Positions 1-11,170 are shown, numbered from the stretch's first letter. The stretch: 64,000 nt of DNA from Promethearchaeota archaeon (GCA_019058445.1 JAHPZA010000010.1:186001-250000); one strand, 5' to 3'. Notes: generated by a model not told the origin, from the sequence alone. Numbers and translations: made by a program.

Positions 1-2
1 GA

Positions 3-2702
3 TATAAAATCCTCTGGAATCCTATTTTTGATATGAATATTGAAGATATTATTACATTCTATAATGATTATAATCTTTGGAATATTTATCGGAGTATATA
101 TTTTGATAATCCATTTGATCCTGATAAAGCCTCTATGAATGCTCTAAATACGTATTATAATTTAACTGAAATATACAACCAGCAAGAGGGTAAGTATTTT
201 TATGATAGTAAGGTTAAACAAAATATTATTTCAGCAGGATTTAACGTAGAAAATTATTCCATAATTCATATCCCGAAACCTTATAACGTGAGTTTTGGAA
301 TTTTTATAGCAGATTATATGGTTTCTGATATTTTATATACTTCTGTATCTGAATTTAAAGGAAAATTAACCTATAACAAGAATATTACAGAATTTACACC
401 AGGTTCTATTAATGACTTTGATAATAATGATGGAGGGAGTAATTTCAAATTAAATATTGATTTATGGGAATTTATTGATACCATTAATCAGTCAGGAAGT
501 TTGAATGACAATGATTTATTAAACTATTTCAATAATACTTTAGTTTCACTAAGAAATCCCATAGATATTAAAATTTACCATCAAGAAGCTTTATTTTATA
601 CATTAGTAATCCATGTTGAGGATATAGATAATAACCCCGTTAATCAAGCCACAGTTTCTCTTTATAACTTGACGAATAATGGAAATATAGATCAATGCAT
701 ATCAAAACAAAAAACAAGTTTAGGGGGTAATACTACTTTTAAATATCTCAAAAACGATACTTATACTGTAAATTTAACCTATGAGAAGTATGGTCAACCT
801 GCTTTTCAGGTTATTCATAATCCTGTTAATATAACAGTAAATGAAACAAACTCAGACAGATTTGGTAAAATTACTTACAATTTCTACAATGTAAGTCTTA
901 CCTCTCTCAAGATGAAAGTGCAAAGAATTGACCCTGATACACATGAAATTAAAGAGCCTGTTGTAAACGCTAATGTATCATTTTGGATCAATAATGGGAG
1001 TGGGAATAAACATATAGGTTATGAGTTAACTGATATTTCTGGTATGGCAATATTTCAGTGGAGAAATTTTTCCTCTGCTAACGATGGAAATATCACTTTT
1101 GCGATAATCTGGTATGACAATCCACATAATATTTCTACAGAGGGAGATTTACTTAAAGAAAATTCAACTCATATCACGTTATATTTTTATAGGGGAAATA
1201 TTATTGTTGTCAATTTGACATCTTATAAATTTGCAACCGCTCTTGTGGAATCTATCCCTGATGGTGTATACATTGGAGATGAAATAACCTTCCAAGTGAA
1301 CTATTCTTATACCATAAATTACACGGATATAAAACCTATAGAAAATGCAAGAGTATATTATTATATTAAGATCGATAATACAAATATAAGTTCAAAATTA
1401 ATCGAATTCAATGAGACAACAATAAAGGGGACTTATAGTACAAAGATTAATACTTCTAATCCTGAAGATCCAAATATTAATTTTTTAGCAGAAATTTCCT
1501 ATAGGATGGTTATTCACGCTTCTAAAGCAGGATATATCCCTACTACGACAATTATATTATTTGAACTCTTATTTAAAAGCACCAATTTAACCTCTGATCA
1601 AAATTATAGAGAAGTTGTTTGGAATGAAAATTTTACTTTAGAAGTATATTATGAAGATATACATAATTTACCTTATAAAGGAATTGATGGAGCTTCAGTT
1701 AATTATTCGGTTATTGGAATGCCGAATATTAATGGTTCTATTTTCCCAAATGGAATAGATGGGTGGTATCAACTTGAATTAAATAGTTCAATTTTTAATA
1801 TTACAGGTGAATATGATATAAAGATTACAGCAAATAAAAAATTCTATGAATTTAAAACTATTTTTATTGAAATAAAAATCTTAGCAAGACCGACTTTAAT
1901 TAATGGGAAACCGCAGTTACAAAACAAGATATATAACTTGTATTTTGGGGAAATGAGAAATTTTACTATATCTTATACAGATGAGTTTTTAAATGAGACT
2001 ATTATTGACCTTGATGATCAGTCATATATATGGAAGATATATGATGTCGATTTTAAATTAATTGCTCAGGGTGAAAGAAATCTAATTTTAAATGAAGAAA
2101 ATCTTTATGTTTTAGATTCTAAGGATTTCCGTAATTTTCTTGGAACAATTACTTTTGAAATAATTTTATTTAAAATGAACTATGAAGAAAAAGAAATTAA
2201 ACTTATATATAATATTGTTGAAAATGAATTTGAATATGAATTAAGTACAGGTTTTAAAGAGAAGAATATAGAAATGGAAAAAGACATTTCGAAAAAATTA
2301 AGAATTAAGCTTTTTACTCCTTCTTTAGGAAATGTTCCTTTAACTGGAGCAAAAGTTATTTTGAATATTAAAGATAAAGATTATGATTTTATAGAAATTG
2401 AGGATGGCTTATATGAATTAGATTATAAACAAGAAGAAGTTGATACAACTTTTTTTAAATCTGAGTATTTTCAAGGTAAAATAGATATAACTATATATGG
2501 ATATGAAGATAAGAATATCAATGTAAATATTATTATTAAAAGAGAAGAGATTTTTCCAGGAGTACCTATATTTTACTTTTTGCTATTTTTAGGGGCAATC
2601 TTTTTTGTATTAGGAATTACCATAATAGATAAATTAATCAAAATAGAATCTTTTACTATATTAATAAAGAAACTTAAAAAGAATAACGTAATGAAAAAAT
2701 AA
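3..2702 (+). CDS. Large surface protein with repeated Ig-like/carboxypeptidase-regulatory-like segments and C-terminal TM anchor (5' end lies outside window)
   Basis: Frame is open from base 3 (YKILWNPIFDMNIED...) to stop at 2702; repeated motifs NPVNQATVSLYNL, PVVNANVSFWI, PIENARVYYYI, GIDGASVNYSV, PLTGAKVILNI; C-terminal IFYFLLFLGAIFFVLGITII then Lys-rich tail. Confidence 0.85.
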   Translation, partial: YKILWNPIFDMNIEDIITFYNDYNLWNIYRSIYFDNPFDPDKASMNALNTYYNLTEIYNQQEGKYFYDSKVKQNIISAGFNVENYSIIHIPKPYNVSFGIFIADYMVSDILYTSVSEFKGKLTYNKNITEFTPGSINDFDNNDGGSNFKLNIDLWEFIDTINQSGSLNDNDLLNYFNNTLVSLRNPIDIKIYHQEALFYTLVIHVEDIDNNPVNQATVSLYNLTNNGNIDQCISKQKTSLGGNTTFKYLKNDTYTVNLTYEKYGQPAFQVIHNPVNITVNETNSDRFGKITYNFYNVSLTSLKMKVQRIDPDTHEIKEPVVNANVSFWINNGSGNKHIGYELTDISGMAIFQWRNFSSANDGNITFAIIWYDNPHNISTEGDLLKENSTHITLYFYRGNIIVVNLTSYKFATALVESIPDGVYIGDEITFQVNYSYTINYTDIKPIENARVYYYIKIDNTNISSKLIEFNETTIKGTYSTKINTSNPEDPNINFLAEISYRMVIHASKAGYIPTTTIILFELLFKSTNLTSDQNYREVVWNENFTLEVYYEDIHNLPYKGIDGASVNYSVIGMPNINGSIFPNGIDGWYQLELNSSIFNITGEYDIKITANKKFYEFKTIFIEIKILARPTLINGKPQLQNKIYNLYFGEMRNFTISYTDEFLNETIIDLDDQSYIWKIYDVDFKLIAQGERNLILNEENLYVLDSKDFRNFLGTITFEIILFKMNYEEKEIKLIYNIVENEFEYELSTGFKEKNIEMEKDISKKLRIKLFTPSLGNVPLTGAKVILNIKDKDYDFIEIEDGLYELDYKQEEVDTTFFKSEYFQGKIDITIYGYEDKNINVNIIIKREEIFPGVPIFYFLLFLGAIFFVLGITIIDKLIKIESFTILIKKLKKNNVMKK

Positions 2703-2730
2703 AAAAAATTCCCTCAAAAAATTAGATTTC

Positions 2731-4881
2731 TTATCCCGAAGCTAACTTTCGCAAACTAAAAAATGTACCAAAAAATAAGAAGAGAATAATAAAGGTGATT
2801 AAGTATTGCTTCTTTTTCTTCATGATCTCCTTAAAATAAGTATTCTGAATAATGATTAAATTAAATACAATTAAAAAAGGTAAAAATCTGGAGTTTAATA
2901 GATAAAATGCAGTAAAAACCTCTCCAGCTAGAAATATAGCGACCATAATAGACGCAGTAGCTAATATTGATAAAATGTAATAATTTTGTTTTAAGTTATC
3001 TTTTTCATAAAAACAAATGCCATAAAAAAATAAAAATAAATTAAATATAATGATAGAATAATTTAATATTAATTCGATTATTACTAGTAAAAGTTCTTTT
3101 TCAAGTAGAAATTGGAAAATGAATTGATTAATAAAGAGAATTATAAAAAAAAATATCGGGATTATTGTATACCTAAGATACTTATTATTGTATAAGTATT
3201 GTATTATATTATGTATTTTTTTCAAAAAAGAAAAGAAAAATCTAAAAAAATAATTTAAGAGATTATAAAATTTAAGTATAAGTAAATAACAACCTATAAT
3301 ATAAAAGATTACTAAAAGCGTTATAATCATTATTATTATTAAACTAAAAGAGAAACCTCCTTTTAATAATGGCAGATCTATAATCACAATAAATAAGTAA
3401 CTCTCAAATAAAGAGGAAAGAAAGGGAATTACCTTAAATAAATAATAAGAGATATGAGCAAAAAATTCTTGAATAATGTACCATAAAATTGTTAACATAT
3501 ATAATAAAATTCCATTTGCTAATAAATTATATTTTAGTTTTTTACTTGAAAACCAATATATATTGTTTTGTTTTAATTTTCTTACGCCAAAAAAAAGAAA
3601 ATAAAAATTATAAATTACCACTAAAATAATAAAATAAATAGGTTCTTCAAAGTGTGATAAACAAAGAAAAAAGAAAAGTAAAAATATCATTCCACCCCCT
3701 ACAATTTTAAGTTTAAATTTCTTAATTAAATTAAAATCATAAAACTCAGAAATTAAAACGAAGAAAATAAACATAGTCAATGGTTTTCCTGTAGCATAAC
3801 GGGCAGATTTAGCAAATTGGGAAATAAAAAGCACAATAATAGTTAGGAATATTAAATTTTTATTTTGTTCAGCATTTTCCTTTAAATTTTTTTCGAATAT
3901 TGAATAAATAAAAAATGGTAATGACAGATAAACTATTGGAAAAATATACCACATAACAAAATAGAGATTCATTTTCGTAGATTCCATAAGAATTATTATA
4001 GTAAAAATTCCTGTAGTATATCTATATGGATAAATTATATTAGGATCATATGCGGTTAAAAAAAAGTTATAATCTGAATTAGCATTAATTCCCCTCTTCT
4101 TATACCCATGTAAAGCAATGGAATTTAAATAAGCATCCCAAGATAAATTGTTTTTAACTTGAAGATGAGGTAGAATCCATAAAACATAAATGAATAAAAA
4201 AATAGAGATTAAAATTAAATACTTGTTTTTGGAAAAAAAAATAAGTGAAGTCAAGGAAGATATTGAAATTACTAAAAAAATATAAAATTGGATAGGTATT
4301 CTTCTGAAAAAAGTGAAGTTATCCTGGTAATCGCGATAATTTTGAGAATAATCATTATTTGGTAAATAACTATAAAAAGCTGATAAACACATAAAAAATA
4401 ATGATACTAAAAAAATTGATAAAATAAATAAAATCTTTAAATTTATTTTTTCTCTTATTATGTTAAATTTAAATCTTATCTCGTAAGAAGAATCTTTTCT
4501 CTTTTCAATATTATATTCAGAAAAAAATATTAAGGATAAAATAAAAATTAAATTCAGAATCTGAATTGATGATATTAAATAAATACCTTCGAACTTAAAA
4601 CCAGTATTGCCGCCCGAAAAATAATTGTAAAGAAGAAGATAACTAAAAAACATAAAAATATTTATAATTGCTAGACTAAGAACTGTCGAATAGCCTATTT
4701 TTTCAATTTTACTTGATTTAGGTCTAATTATTGCTATAAAATTATAGCCTGGTAAAAATAGGGTACATAGAATTCCTAAAATAAGGATTATTGGTTGTAA
4801 AAGGATTGAAAATAAGATAAGATACCAATAAATAAATACTATGAGAATCTCAATATATAAAAACCTTCTATAAAAATTCAT
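2731..4881 (-). CDS. Large multi-TM membrane protein, possible GT-C/DUF2206-like glycosyltransferase
   Basis: 716 aa, many hydrophobic helices, FLPGYNFIAIIRP motif near N-terminus, extracytoplasmic SWDAYLNSIALHGY loop. Confidence 0.65.
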   Translation of the reverse strand: MNFYRRFLYIEILIVFIYWYLILFSILLQPIILILGILCTLFLPGYNFIAIIRPKSSKIEKIGYSTVLSLAIINIFMFFSYLLLYNYFSGGNTGFKFEGIYLISSIQILNLIFILSLIFFSEYNIEKRKDSSYEIRFKFNIIREKINLKILFILSIFLVSLFFMCLSAFYSYLPNNDYSQNYRDYQDNFTFFRRIPIQFYIFLVISISSLTSLIFFSKNKYLILISIFLFIYVLWILPHLQVKNNLSWDAYLNSIALHGYKKRGINANSDYNFFLTAYDPNIIYPYRYTTGIFTIIILMESTKMNLYFVMWYIFPIVYLSLPFFIYSIFEKNLKENAEQNKNLIFLTIIVLFISQFAKSARYATGKPLTMFIFFVLISEFYDFNLIKKFKLKIVGGGMIFLLFFFLCLSHFEEPIYFIILVVIYNFYFLFFGVRKLKQNNIYWFSSKKLKYNLLANGILLYMLTILWYIIQEFFAHISYYLFKVIPFLSSLFESYLFIVIIDLPLLKGGFSFSLIIIMIITLLVIFYIIGCYLLILKFYNLLNYFFRFFFSFLKKIHNIIQYLYNNKYLRYTIIPIFFFIILFINQFIFQFLLEKELLLVIIELILNYSIIIFNLFLFFYGICFYEKDNLKQNYYILSILATASIMVAIFLAGEVFTAFYLLNSRFLPFLIVFNLIIIQNTYFKEIMKKKKQYLITFIILFLFFGTFFSLRKLASG

Positions 4882-4986
4882 TTATTTGAATATTCTCATT
4901 TTATAGCTTTAAAATATTAAATGTTACTTAGTTTTTATATTATGGATATTAACTTAGATAGTGTTAATTTAATTAATCTAATGATT

Positions 4987-5682
4987 TTAATTGGATTTTT
5001 TTTGGGCAACAATTACACAACATTTACCAAAAATATGAAATCTCTTTCTTAATAAAACAGAATTTATAAAAGGAAATTCTACAGCCTCTACTTGGAGTAT
5101 TCTTAAACCAGTATCTCTAATCATTTTCATCCATCCAAAGGATGAATGTGAAAATATATGATAAGGAGATTTACCAATACGTATTTTAAACTTTTCAAAT
5201 AGTCCCGGACCGCTAAAAATTAATATACCATTATTTTTTAAAAGATGATTTATTGAATTCAATACTTTGCAAGCATTCTTTTCTGAAAGATGTTCAAGCA
5301 CATCTAAAGCAGTAATATAGTTAAATTTCATATTATTAAATAACTTGTCAATCTCAAGTATATCTCCCCTTATTATTTTGAAATTTTCCTTTTGAAATTT
5401 TTTTATACACATGTTTATTGATTCTTTATCTAAATCTATTCCATAAATCTCTTCAAATTTATTTTTTACTAATTCTATTAACGCACCAGTTCCCATTCCC
5501 AAATCTAAGAGATTTTTAGATTTCTTGATATAAGTATTGACAATCCTTATTTTTTTATACATTAATTTATTTTTTTTTTTGTAATTCTTATCTAATTGTT
5601 TAAGATTTAATTTTTTAAATGTCATCATCAACAATTTTTTTTTCTTTTTTTTTATATTCAAAAAAAAACTAAAAACATTCAA
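4987..5682 (-). CDS. Class I SAM-dependent methyltransferase
   Basis: LLDLGMGTGALIELV motif I, ALDVLEHLSE. True start probably MMTFKKLN or MTFKKLN downstream of the listed start. Confidence 0.75.
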   Translation of the reverse strand: MNVFSFFLNIKKKKKKLLMMTFKKLNLKQLDKNYKKKNKLMYKKIRIVNTYIKKSKNLLDLGMGTGALIELVKNKFEEIYGIDLDKESINMCIKKFQKENFKIIRGDILEIDKLFNNMKFNYITALDVLEHLSEKNACKVLNSINHLLKNNGILIFSGPGLFEKFKIRIGKSPYHIFSHSSFGWMKMIRDTGLRILQVEAVEFPFINSVLLRKRFHIFGKCCVIVAQKKSN

Positions 5683-6937
5683 TTTGTTTTAACAGCAATT
5701 TAAGTTTCTCAATATCAACTAGAATATTATTTCCTATACTGTAATCTTCCCTATTTTTTGAAAGCGGTCTTCCTTCACCAAGAAGATAATAATAATCTAA
5801 GTTTATTTGATTACTTAAAGCAAAATAACAAGTATTTATATATCTGGGAAAAAAAATTTCGATTACTCGCGTTTTTGGTTTACAAAATACAAGATTAACC
5901 AATCCAGCTCCATGGGGGGCAATAATAATTTTGGCGGATTGAAAAATTTCTACTTGTTTTATAAATTCAATATCCTCAAGAAAGACTTTCTTAAATCCAT
6001 ATCTTGATAAAAAGTTAAAAACCCTTTCTTCATTTATAATTTTTCTTTTAGTTGCTTTATTTCTAGAAATATAAATTCTTTCAAATGACTTGTCATAATT
6101 TTTAATTTCTGGTAAGAATTTTTTACGTAAAAATTCACATGCCCAATCAGGCATATTGCCAGAAACATTATTAATCCATGATGGAACAATCAAAATTGAT
6201 GCTTCAAGATATAAGTTATCATCACTTGGAATAATTTTTTCTTTATCAATACCTAATATTTTTAGTGTTTGATCCTGATATAATTTGTTGGAATAATTGA
6301 TGATGTATTTATCAATCTTTAAATCTATATAATCTATTAGATATAATCTTGGTAATACATCAAAAAACCAATGAAAAAATGTATCACCTCTGTCGGTTGC
6401 TAAAACTCCTACAACATTTTTTGTTTTAATTAATTTTGGAAGTTTGAATCTCCTGAAAATACGATTTTCAATTATTCTTGATCCTAATTGCTTAGAGACA
6501 TCCGATAATAATTTTCCATCAGGAGTTATAATTATAGCATTTTTTCCCCACACCCTTCCATTAGGCATAGAAAAAACATATGTTGCGCTTAATTTTGTTT
6601 GAAGTTCATCACGAAATTTCCAGTGAATTTTCTTTTCTAAGCATTTTGGTTCTTTCCTTTCAATGATTTTAGAAGGAAAAATATCTATTAATTCTAAATT
6701 GTAATTTTCCTTATTTATCTCAATCCATTTCTTAGAATGATAAATGTCAATCGGGAACGGTAATATTATTTTTAAAAAGGGAAATAAGGAATAAATTAAT
6801 TTTCTAATGAAAAAAGCAAGTCTAGTTACAAATTTGACAAAATTAATATAAAATTTTACTAAAGGATTAAAAATTGGTTTCTCGAGCATAATATTTTCCA
6901 TTAACTGCATAAGTCTCATGATCCGTCCCATTCTCAT
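5669..6937 (-). CDS. DUF563 / GT61-like glycosyltransferase
   Basis: GVLATDRGDTFFHWFFDVLPRLYLID and IIIAPHGAGLVNLVFCKPKTRVIEIFFP signatures. Confidence 0.8.
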   Translation of the reverse strand: MRMGRIMRLMQLMENIMLEKPIFNPLVKFYINFVKFVTRLAFFIRKLIYSLFPFLKIILPFPIDIYHSKKWIEINKENYNLELIDIFPSKIIERKEPKCLEKKIHWKFRDELQTKLSATYVFSMPNGRVWGKNAIIITPDGKLLSDVSKQLGSRIIENRIFRRFKLPKLIKTKNVVGVLATDRGDTFFHWFFDVLPRLYLIDYIDLKIDKYIINYSNKLYQDQTLKILGIDKEKIIPSDDNLYLEASILIVPSWINNVSGNMPDWACEFLRKKFLPEIKNYDKSFERIYISRNKATKRKIINEERVFNFLSRYGFKKVFLEDIEFIKQVEIFQSAKIIIAPHGAGLVNLVFCKPKTRVIEIFFPRYINTCYFALSNQINLDYYYLLGEGRPLSKNREDYSIGNNILVDIEKLKLLLKQIECF

Positions 6938-7077
6938 TTAAATTTCTGTTTCTGTTATACTTAATCCTATATAATCATATAATAAAACAATTCTAAATCA
7001 TATGGATTTGCCAAATTAATAAATATTTTTTGCATTTTTGTTATTTCATTTTATAATATATTAGTCTTATTTAAGTA

Positions 7078-8169
7078 TCAGTAATTAATATTCTCAAAGA
7101 CTCTTAGACTTTCTTCAATAACTTGATCCATATTATAATATTTATATTGGGCTAAACGACCAACAATAATAAGATTCTTAATCTTATCTGCTTCCTTTTT
7201 ATACATTTCAAATAGTCTATAATTTATATTTCGTGGTATGGGATAGAAAGGTTTTCCATTAGTGCATGGAAATTCTTTTACAATAGTTGTTTTAGAGTTT
7301 TTTTGACCAGTTGCATGCTTTATTTCAATAATTCTTGTAAATTCATAGTTATTTGGATAGTTAATTTGAACCCAATCCTGGTAATATTCTTTATCATAAT
7401 TTTCATGTTTAAATCTTAGAGATCTATATGGTAGCTTACCATATTTATAATTAAAGAATTCATCAATACGTCCCGTATAAATTAAATATTTATATTTGAT
7501 TTTATTTTTTATTTTCCAATAATTAGTATTTAATTTTATTTTGATATTCGAATTATTTAATAAATTTTGGAATAATTCATGATATCCATTAAGTGGCATA
7601 GCTTGTATTTTATCTGTAAAATATCGATCATCATTATTAATTCTAATAGGAATTCTTCCACAAACAGAAGGATCTAATTGTTTTGGATTTAATCCCCATT
7701 GTTTTATAGTATAATTTTTAAAAAATTTTTTATAAATTTCCCAACCAACTTTTGAAATTACCTCTTCTTCTGAATTTTGAGGATTTTCAATGTCAATCCT
7801 CTTTTTCTTCAAAAATTCTTTAGCTTGCTTTTCAGTTTTTAAATTAATTTTAAAAAATTTATTTAGTGTTTCCCTATTTATTGGAATTGGATATAATTCA
7901 CCATTCACATAAGTTCTTATTTTATATTCATATGGCCTCCATTTCGTAAATTTTGATAAGTAATTATATACTTTCTTTGAATTTGTTCTGAAATAATGAG
8001 GGCCATATTTATGTACTAAAATGCCTATATCATTATAATAGTCATAACAATTACCACCTAAATGATTCCTTTTATCTATTATTAAGACCTTTTTATCTAA
8101 CTGAGAACTAATGCGTTCTGCTAAAACTGATCCTGCGAAACCTGCACCAACAATTAAAAAATCATACAA
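7078..8169 (-). CDS. glf: UDP-galactopyranose mutase
   Basis: MYDFLIVGAGFAGSVLAERISSQLDKKVLIIDKRNHLGGNCYDYYNDIGILVHKYGPHYFRTNSKKVYNYLSKFTKW...; C-terminal RLAQYKYYNMDQVIEESL. Confidence 0.95.
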   Translation of the reverse strand: MYDFLIVGAGFAGSVLAERISSQLDKKVLIIDKRNHLGGNCYDYYNDIGILVHKYGPHYFRTNSKKVYNYLSKFTKWRPYEYKIRTYVNGELYPIPINRETLNKFFKINLKTEKQAKEFLKKKRIDIENPQNSEEEVISKVGWEIYKKFFKNYTIKQWGLNPKQLDPSVCGRIPIRINNDDRYFTDKIQAMPLNGYHELFQNLLNNSNIKIKLNTNYWKIKNKIKYKYLIYTGRIDEFFNYKYGKLPYRSLRFKHENYDKEYYQDWVQINYPNNYEFTRIIEIKHATGQKNSKTTIVKEFPCTNGKPFYPIPRNINYRLFEMYKKEADKIKNLIIVGRLAQYKYYNMDQVIEESLRVFENINY

Positions 8170-8170
8170 A

Positions 8171-9103
8171 TTACAAAAATTCTCTCTTTACAATTTCAAT
8201 TAAATCATTAGAATTATCAACATGAAATATTTTAGAACCTGATAATTTATGATACCAATTATAGGAATTGTATTTTAATTCAGCTCCTCTCATAGCTAAG
8301 ATTATATTTTTTCCGCCAAAATAACTAGTGAAAACGCAATTACCTCCTTGAACAGAAATAAATCTGTTACAATTTGCATAAATCATCATCTGAATTTGAT
8401 TATAGGATAAATCTTTATTATTTTTATTTAAATTTTGCATTGTAATAACATATGGAAATTGTTCTTTTAATATTGCAAAATCCTGAAAATTATGATCTCT
8501 TTGTTGATCTTCTGCTATATCTATTGAAGTTGGTCTATTATATATAATTTGATATTTTTTCTGAAGAATTTTAAATAATTCTTTTAAAATTTCAAGTGAA
8601 ATATAATTTACAGGTGGACCACTCCATTCAACAGTATATTTATTACCTATAACACAAATAGGATTATCCCATACAAAACGATTATTTTTATATATTTTTT
8701 TATATGGTGGAGGTTCCCACATTTTTTTATTAATTTTTTTTTTATGTATATGTCCAATTGGAAAACTTTTAACGTTTAAACATAATCTTTTTTTATCAAG
8801 TTCTGAATGATTTTTAGAGAAATAATATAAACATTTTGTATCTTTAACACCTCTAGTAAAAATTAATTTATTTCTTTTAAATAACCAATAAGCATATGGA
8901 ATAACTGCTATAAGTTCATATCCAAACTCTCCATAAAATTGTACATTTCTTCTTTTAAATATCTTCCAATAACTAAATATTAATGGTTTTATTATTATTC
9001 TAGGTAAATTTCTCCATAAAAATAAGATCTTCCATAAAAAAGTCCCAGGATTATTTTTATTAAAAATTAGTGTTTGTATCCTTTCAATTTTCCCTAATAT
9101 CAT
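8171..9103 (-). CDS. Uncharacterised GT-B-like protein directly coupled to glf
   Basis: 310 aa; NGxxGYE-like FYGEFGYELIAVIPYAYWL; C-terminal RFISVQGGNCVFTSYFGGKNIIL; 1-nt spacing to glf on the same strand. Confidence 0.55.
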   Translation of the reverse strand: MILGKIERIQTLIFNKNNPGTFLWKILFLWRNLPRIIIKPLIFSYWKIFKRRNVQFYGEFGYELIAVIPYAYWLFKRNKLIFTRGVKDTKCLYYFSKNHSELDKKRLCLNVKSFPIGHIHKKKINKKMWEPPPYKKIYKNNRFVWDNPICVIGNKYTVEWSGPPVNYISLEILKELFKILQKKYQIIYNRPTSIDIAEDQQRDHNFQDFAILKEQFPYVITMQNLNKNNKDLSYNQIQMMIYANCNRFISVQGGNCVFTSYFGGKNIILAMRGAELKYNSYNWYHKLSGSKIFHVDNSNDLIEIVKREFL

Positions 9104-9543
9104 TTTAATTATATAATTTTTGTTTCTAAAAGAGTTTTAATTTAGATTAATTAAAGTTTAAATTGTTTTTAAACTATTGTACATGAATTTTTTACACTAT
9201 CCAATTGAGCTATTTTAATAGAGAATTCTCCAAATTCAGGTTCTAAAAATTTCTCTTAACTTAAACGTAAAAAATAAAGGATATCTTGCATTATATAATT
9301 AATATGTTATTGATTTAATTTTAAATTAAGCAGGCTAATAACTTTCAAACAGATAATATTTACTTATTAACTGTCTAAAAGAACGAAGCATTTCATTTCA
9401 GATCAATATGATTTGATATTACCTTTTTTTCTTCATTTTTTTGACTATTAAATTAATAGAAATAAAATAGGATTTGTTTTTTTCAGTAACGAAATACTCA
9501 AGAAATGCATACTTTAAATATTTTTATCAAAAAAAGGGAAATT

Positions 9544-11037
9544 TTAACTTATTTCTTCTTGAATTGTCCTATTTCTAAATAATTGAACTAAACTGATAAT
9601 TTCTTGCCATTTTAATTCCTGAAGTAAAAATAGTATAAGAGTAAAAAGCCCTAGACTAAATACTGATAAAACAAGAAAAAGAATTATTTGATTATCAAAT
9701 AGAAGAATAAAAATTTGATTTTTTATAAGGATAGTTAAAAGAATTATAAATAATGCTAAAGGTAAATGTAAAAAATTTCGCATACGCGGTTTTATTTTGA
9801 AAATTCTATATGAAAAATAATAACATAATAAGCACCATAAAATCCATGGAATAGTATTAGCAATAGCAAATCCAATACCACCCAAACCCAATGTTTTTAC
9901 ATGCCAAATAGATTTAGGAATTAGTATTATCATTAATGTTATTATTAAAATTTTTATTAATGAATTTATAATAGCATAAAGCTTTTGTCTTTTCCCTGAA
10001 AGAAATAGATATACTGTAGGGCGTGATAATCCAATAAAATAGGGAACAAAAATCATGATATTTAATATAGGGATAGAATTAGAATAATTTGGTAAAAAGA
10101 TGGAAAAGATGAATTCAGCATTTATTATTACTATTATTATAATCAATAAATAGAAAATTGAAAAATATTTTTCAATTTTATTTTTTAGAATGGTAATTGA
10201 ATTATAATCATTTTTTTCAAAATATTGAGAAGATAATACTAAATATAAAGGGACTACACTTGCCGATATTGATAGTAGTATCATTATTATATAACTGTCA
10301 ACTAGACTGACGTAGCCAAGAGTTTCATAACCAAACGAATAAGCAATAATAAAATTTCCGATATTGGCACATATGATAGTTATTATACAATATATAATCA
10401 ATGGATTTGTATCTTTTAAGAAAGTTATAATTGTTTTTTTTTCAGGTTTAGTAATCTTTATCTCATCCTTAGACAATATGATTAAACAGAGAAAAATTGT
10501 GAGATTAAGTATGAAATAAGAGAGAGAAAGAAAAAATAGCATAAAAAATGAATTTATATTGAGATTTACTAAAAAAATAATAAGTATGCTATGAATTGTA
10601 TTAGTAATTAGATATGGAAGTTCGGCTTTATAAACTTTAAAGCAAGTTTTTAAATGAGTAATAAATATGATATTAATAGCTACGAAAATCTTCGATAGTA
10701 GGATAAAAATACAAAACAGAAAGAATTCTGTTTTATAAATACTAAATATGAATAATAAGGAAATAGAGATGCTTATATTTAATAACAAAAAGAAAATTTT
10801 TAGTGTAAGATAAGAGCTAAAGGTTTCAGAATAATTTTTTTTTCCAGAATATTGATAATATATATTATCTAAGCCAACATCTATAAATAGAAAACCTATA
10901 TTAATAATACTATTTAAAAAAATCCAGAGTCCCAAAAAAGCAGGTGAAAAATTTAAAATAAGCAAATAAAAAGATATTATAGTTAAAATTCTAACTATTA
11001 GATTTGTAAAAATGGAAAAAATAAATTTATCTAACAT
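9544..11037 (-). CDS. Wzx-like polysaccharide flippase (MOP superfamily)
   Basis: 497 aa, about 12-14 hydrophobic segments, N-terminal LIVRILTIISFYLLILNFSPAFLGLWIFLNSIINIGFLFIDVGLDN typical of Wzx/RfbX. Confidence 0.8.
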   Translation of the reverse strand: MLDKFIFSIFTNLIVRILTIISFYLLILNFSPAFLGLWIFLNSIINIGFLFIDVGLDNIYYQYSGKKNYSETFSSYLTLKIFFLLLNISISISLLFIFSIYKTEFFLFCIFILLSKIFVAINIIFITHLKTCFKVYKAELPYLITNTIHSILIIFLVNLNINSFFMLFFLSLSYFILNLTIFLCLIILSKDEIKITKPEKKTIITFLKDTNPLIIYCIITIICANIGNFIIAYSFGYETLGYVSLVDSYIIMILLSISASVVPLYLVLSSQYFEKNDYNSITILKNKIEKYFSIFYLLIIIIVIINAEFIFSIFLPNYSNSIPILNIMIFVPYFIGLSRPTVYLFLSGKRQKLYAIINSLIKILIITLMIILIPKSIWHVKTLGLGGIGFAIANTIPWILWCLLCYYFSYRIFKIKPRMRNFLHLPLALFIILLTILIKNQIFILLFDNQIILFLVLSVFSLGLFTLILFLLQELKWQEIISLVQLFRNRTIQEEIS

Positions 11038-11170
11038 ATTTTTAGTTTAACCAAGCATTTATTATATTATTATATTCATAAATATACTTTGGAGCATTTT
11101 TATTATTAGCAGCTTTCTATAGCCTAAGAAAACTGAGCTATAGTTAAAGAATTGATGCCATTTTTTTTAA

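Noticed and set aside
9187-9225. Minus strand TAGCTCAATTGGATAGTG...TTCATG resembles a tRNA D-arm followed by a CAT anticodon-like loop.
   Set aside because: Anticodon stem does not pair, no GGTTCRANNCC T-arm follows and no acceptor stem closes; at best a degraded tRNA fragment, more likely chance.
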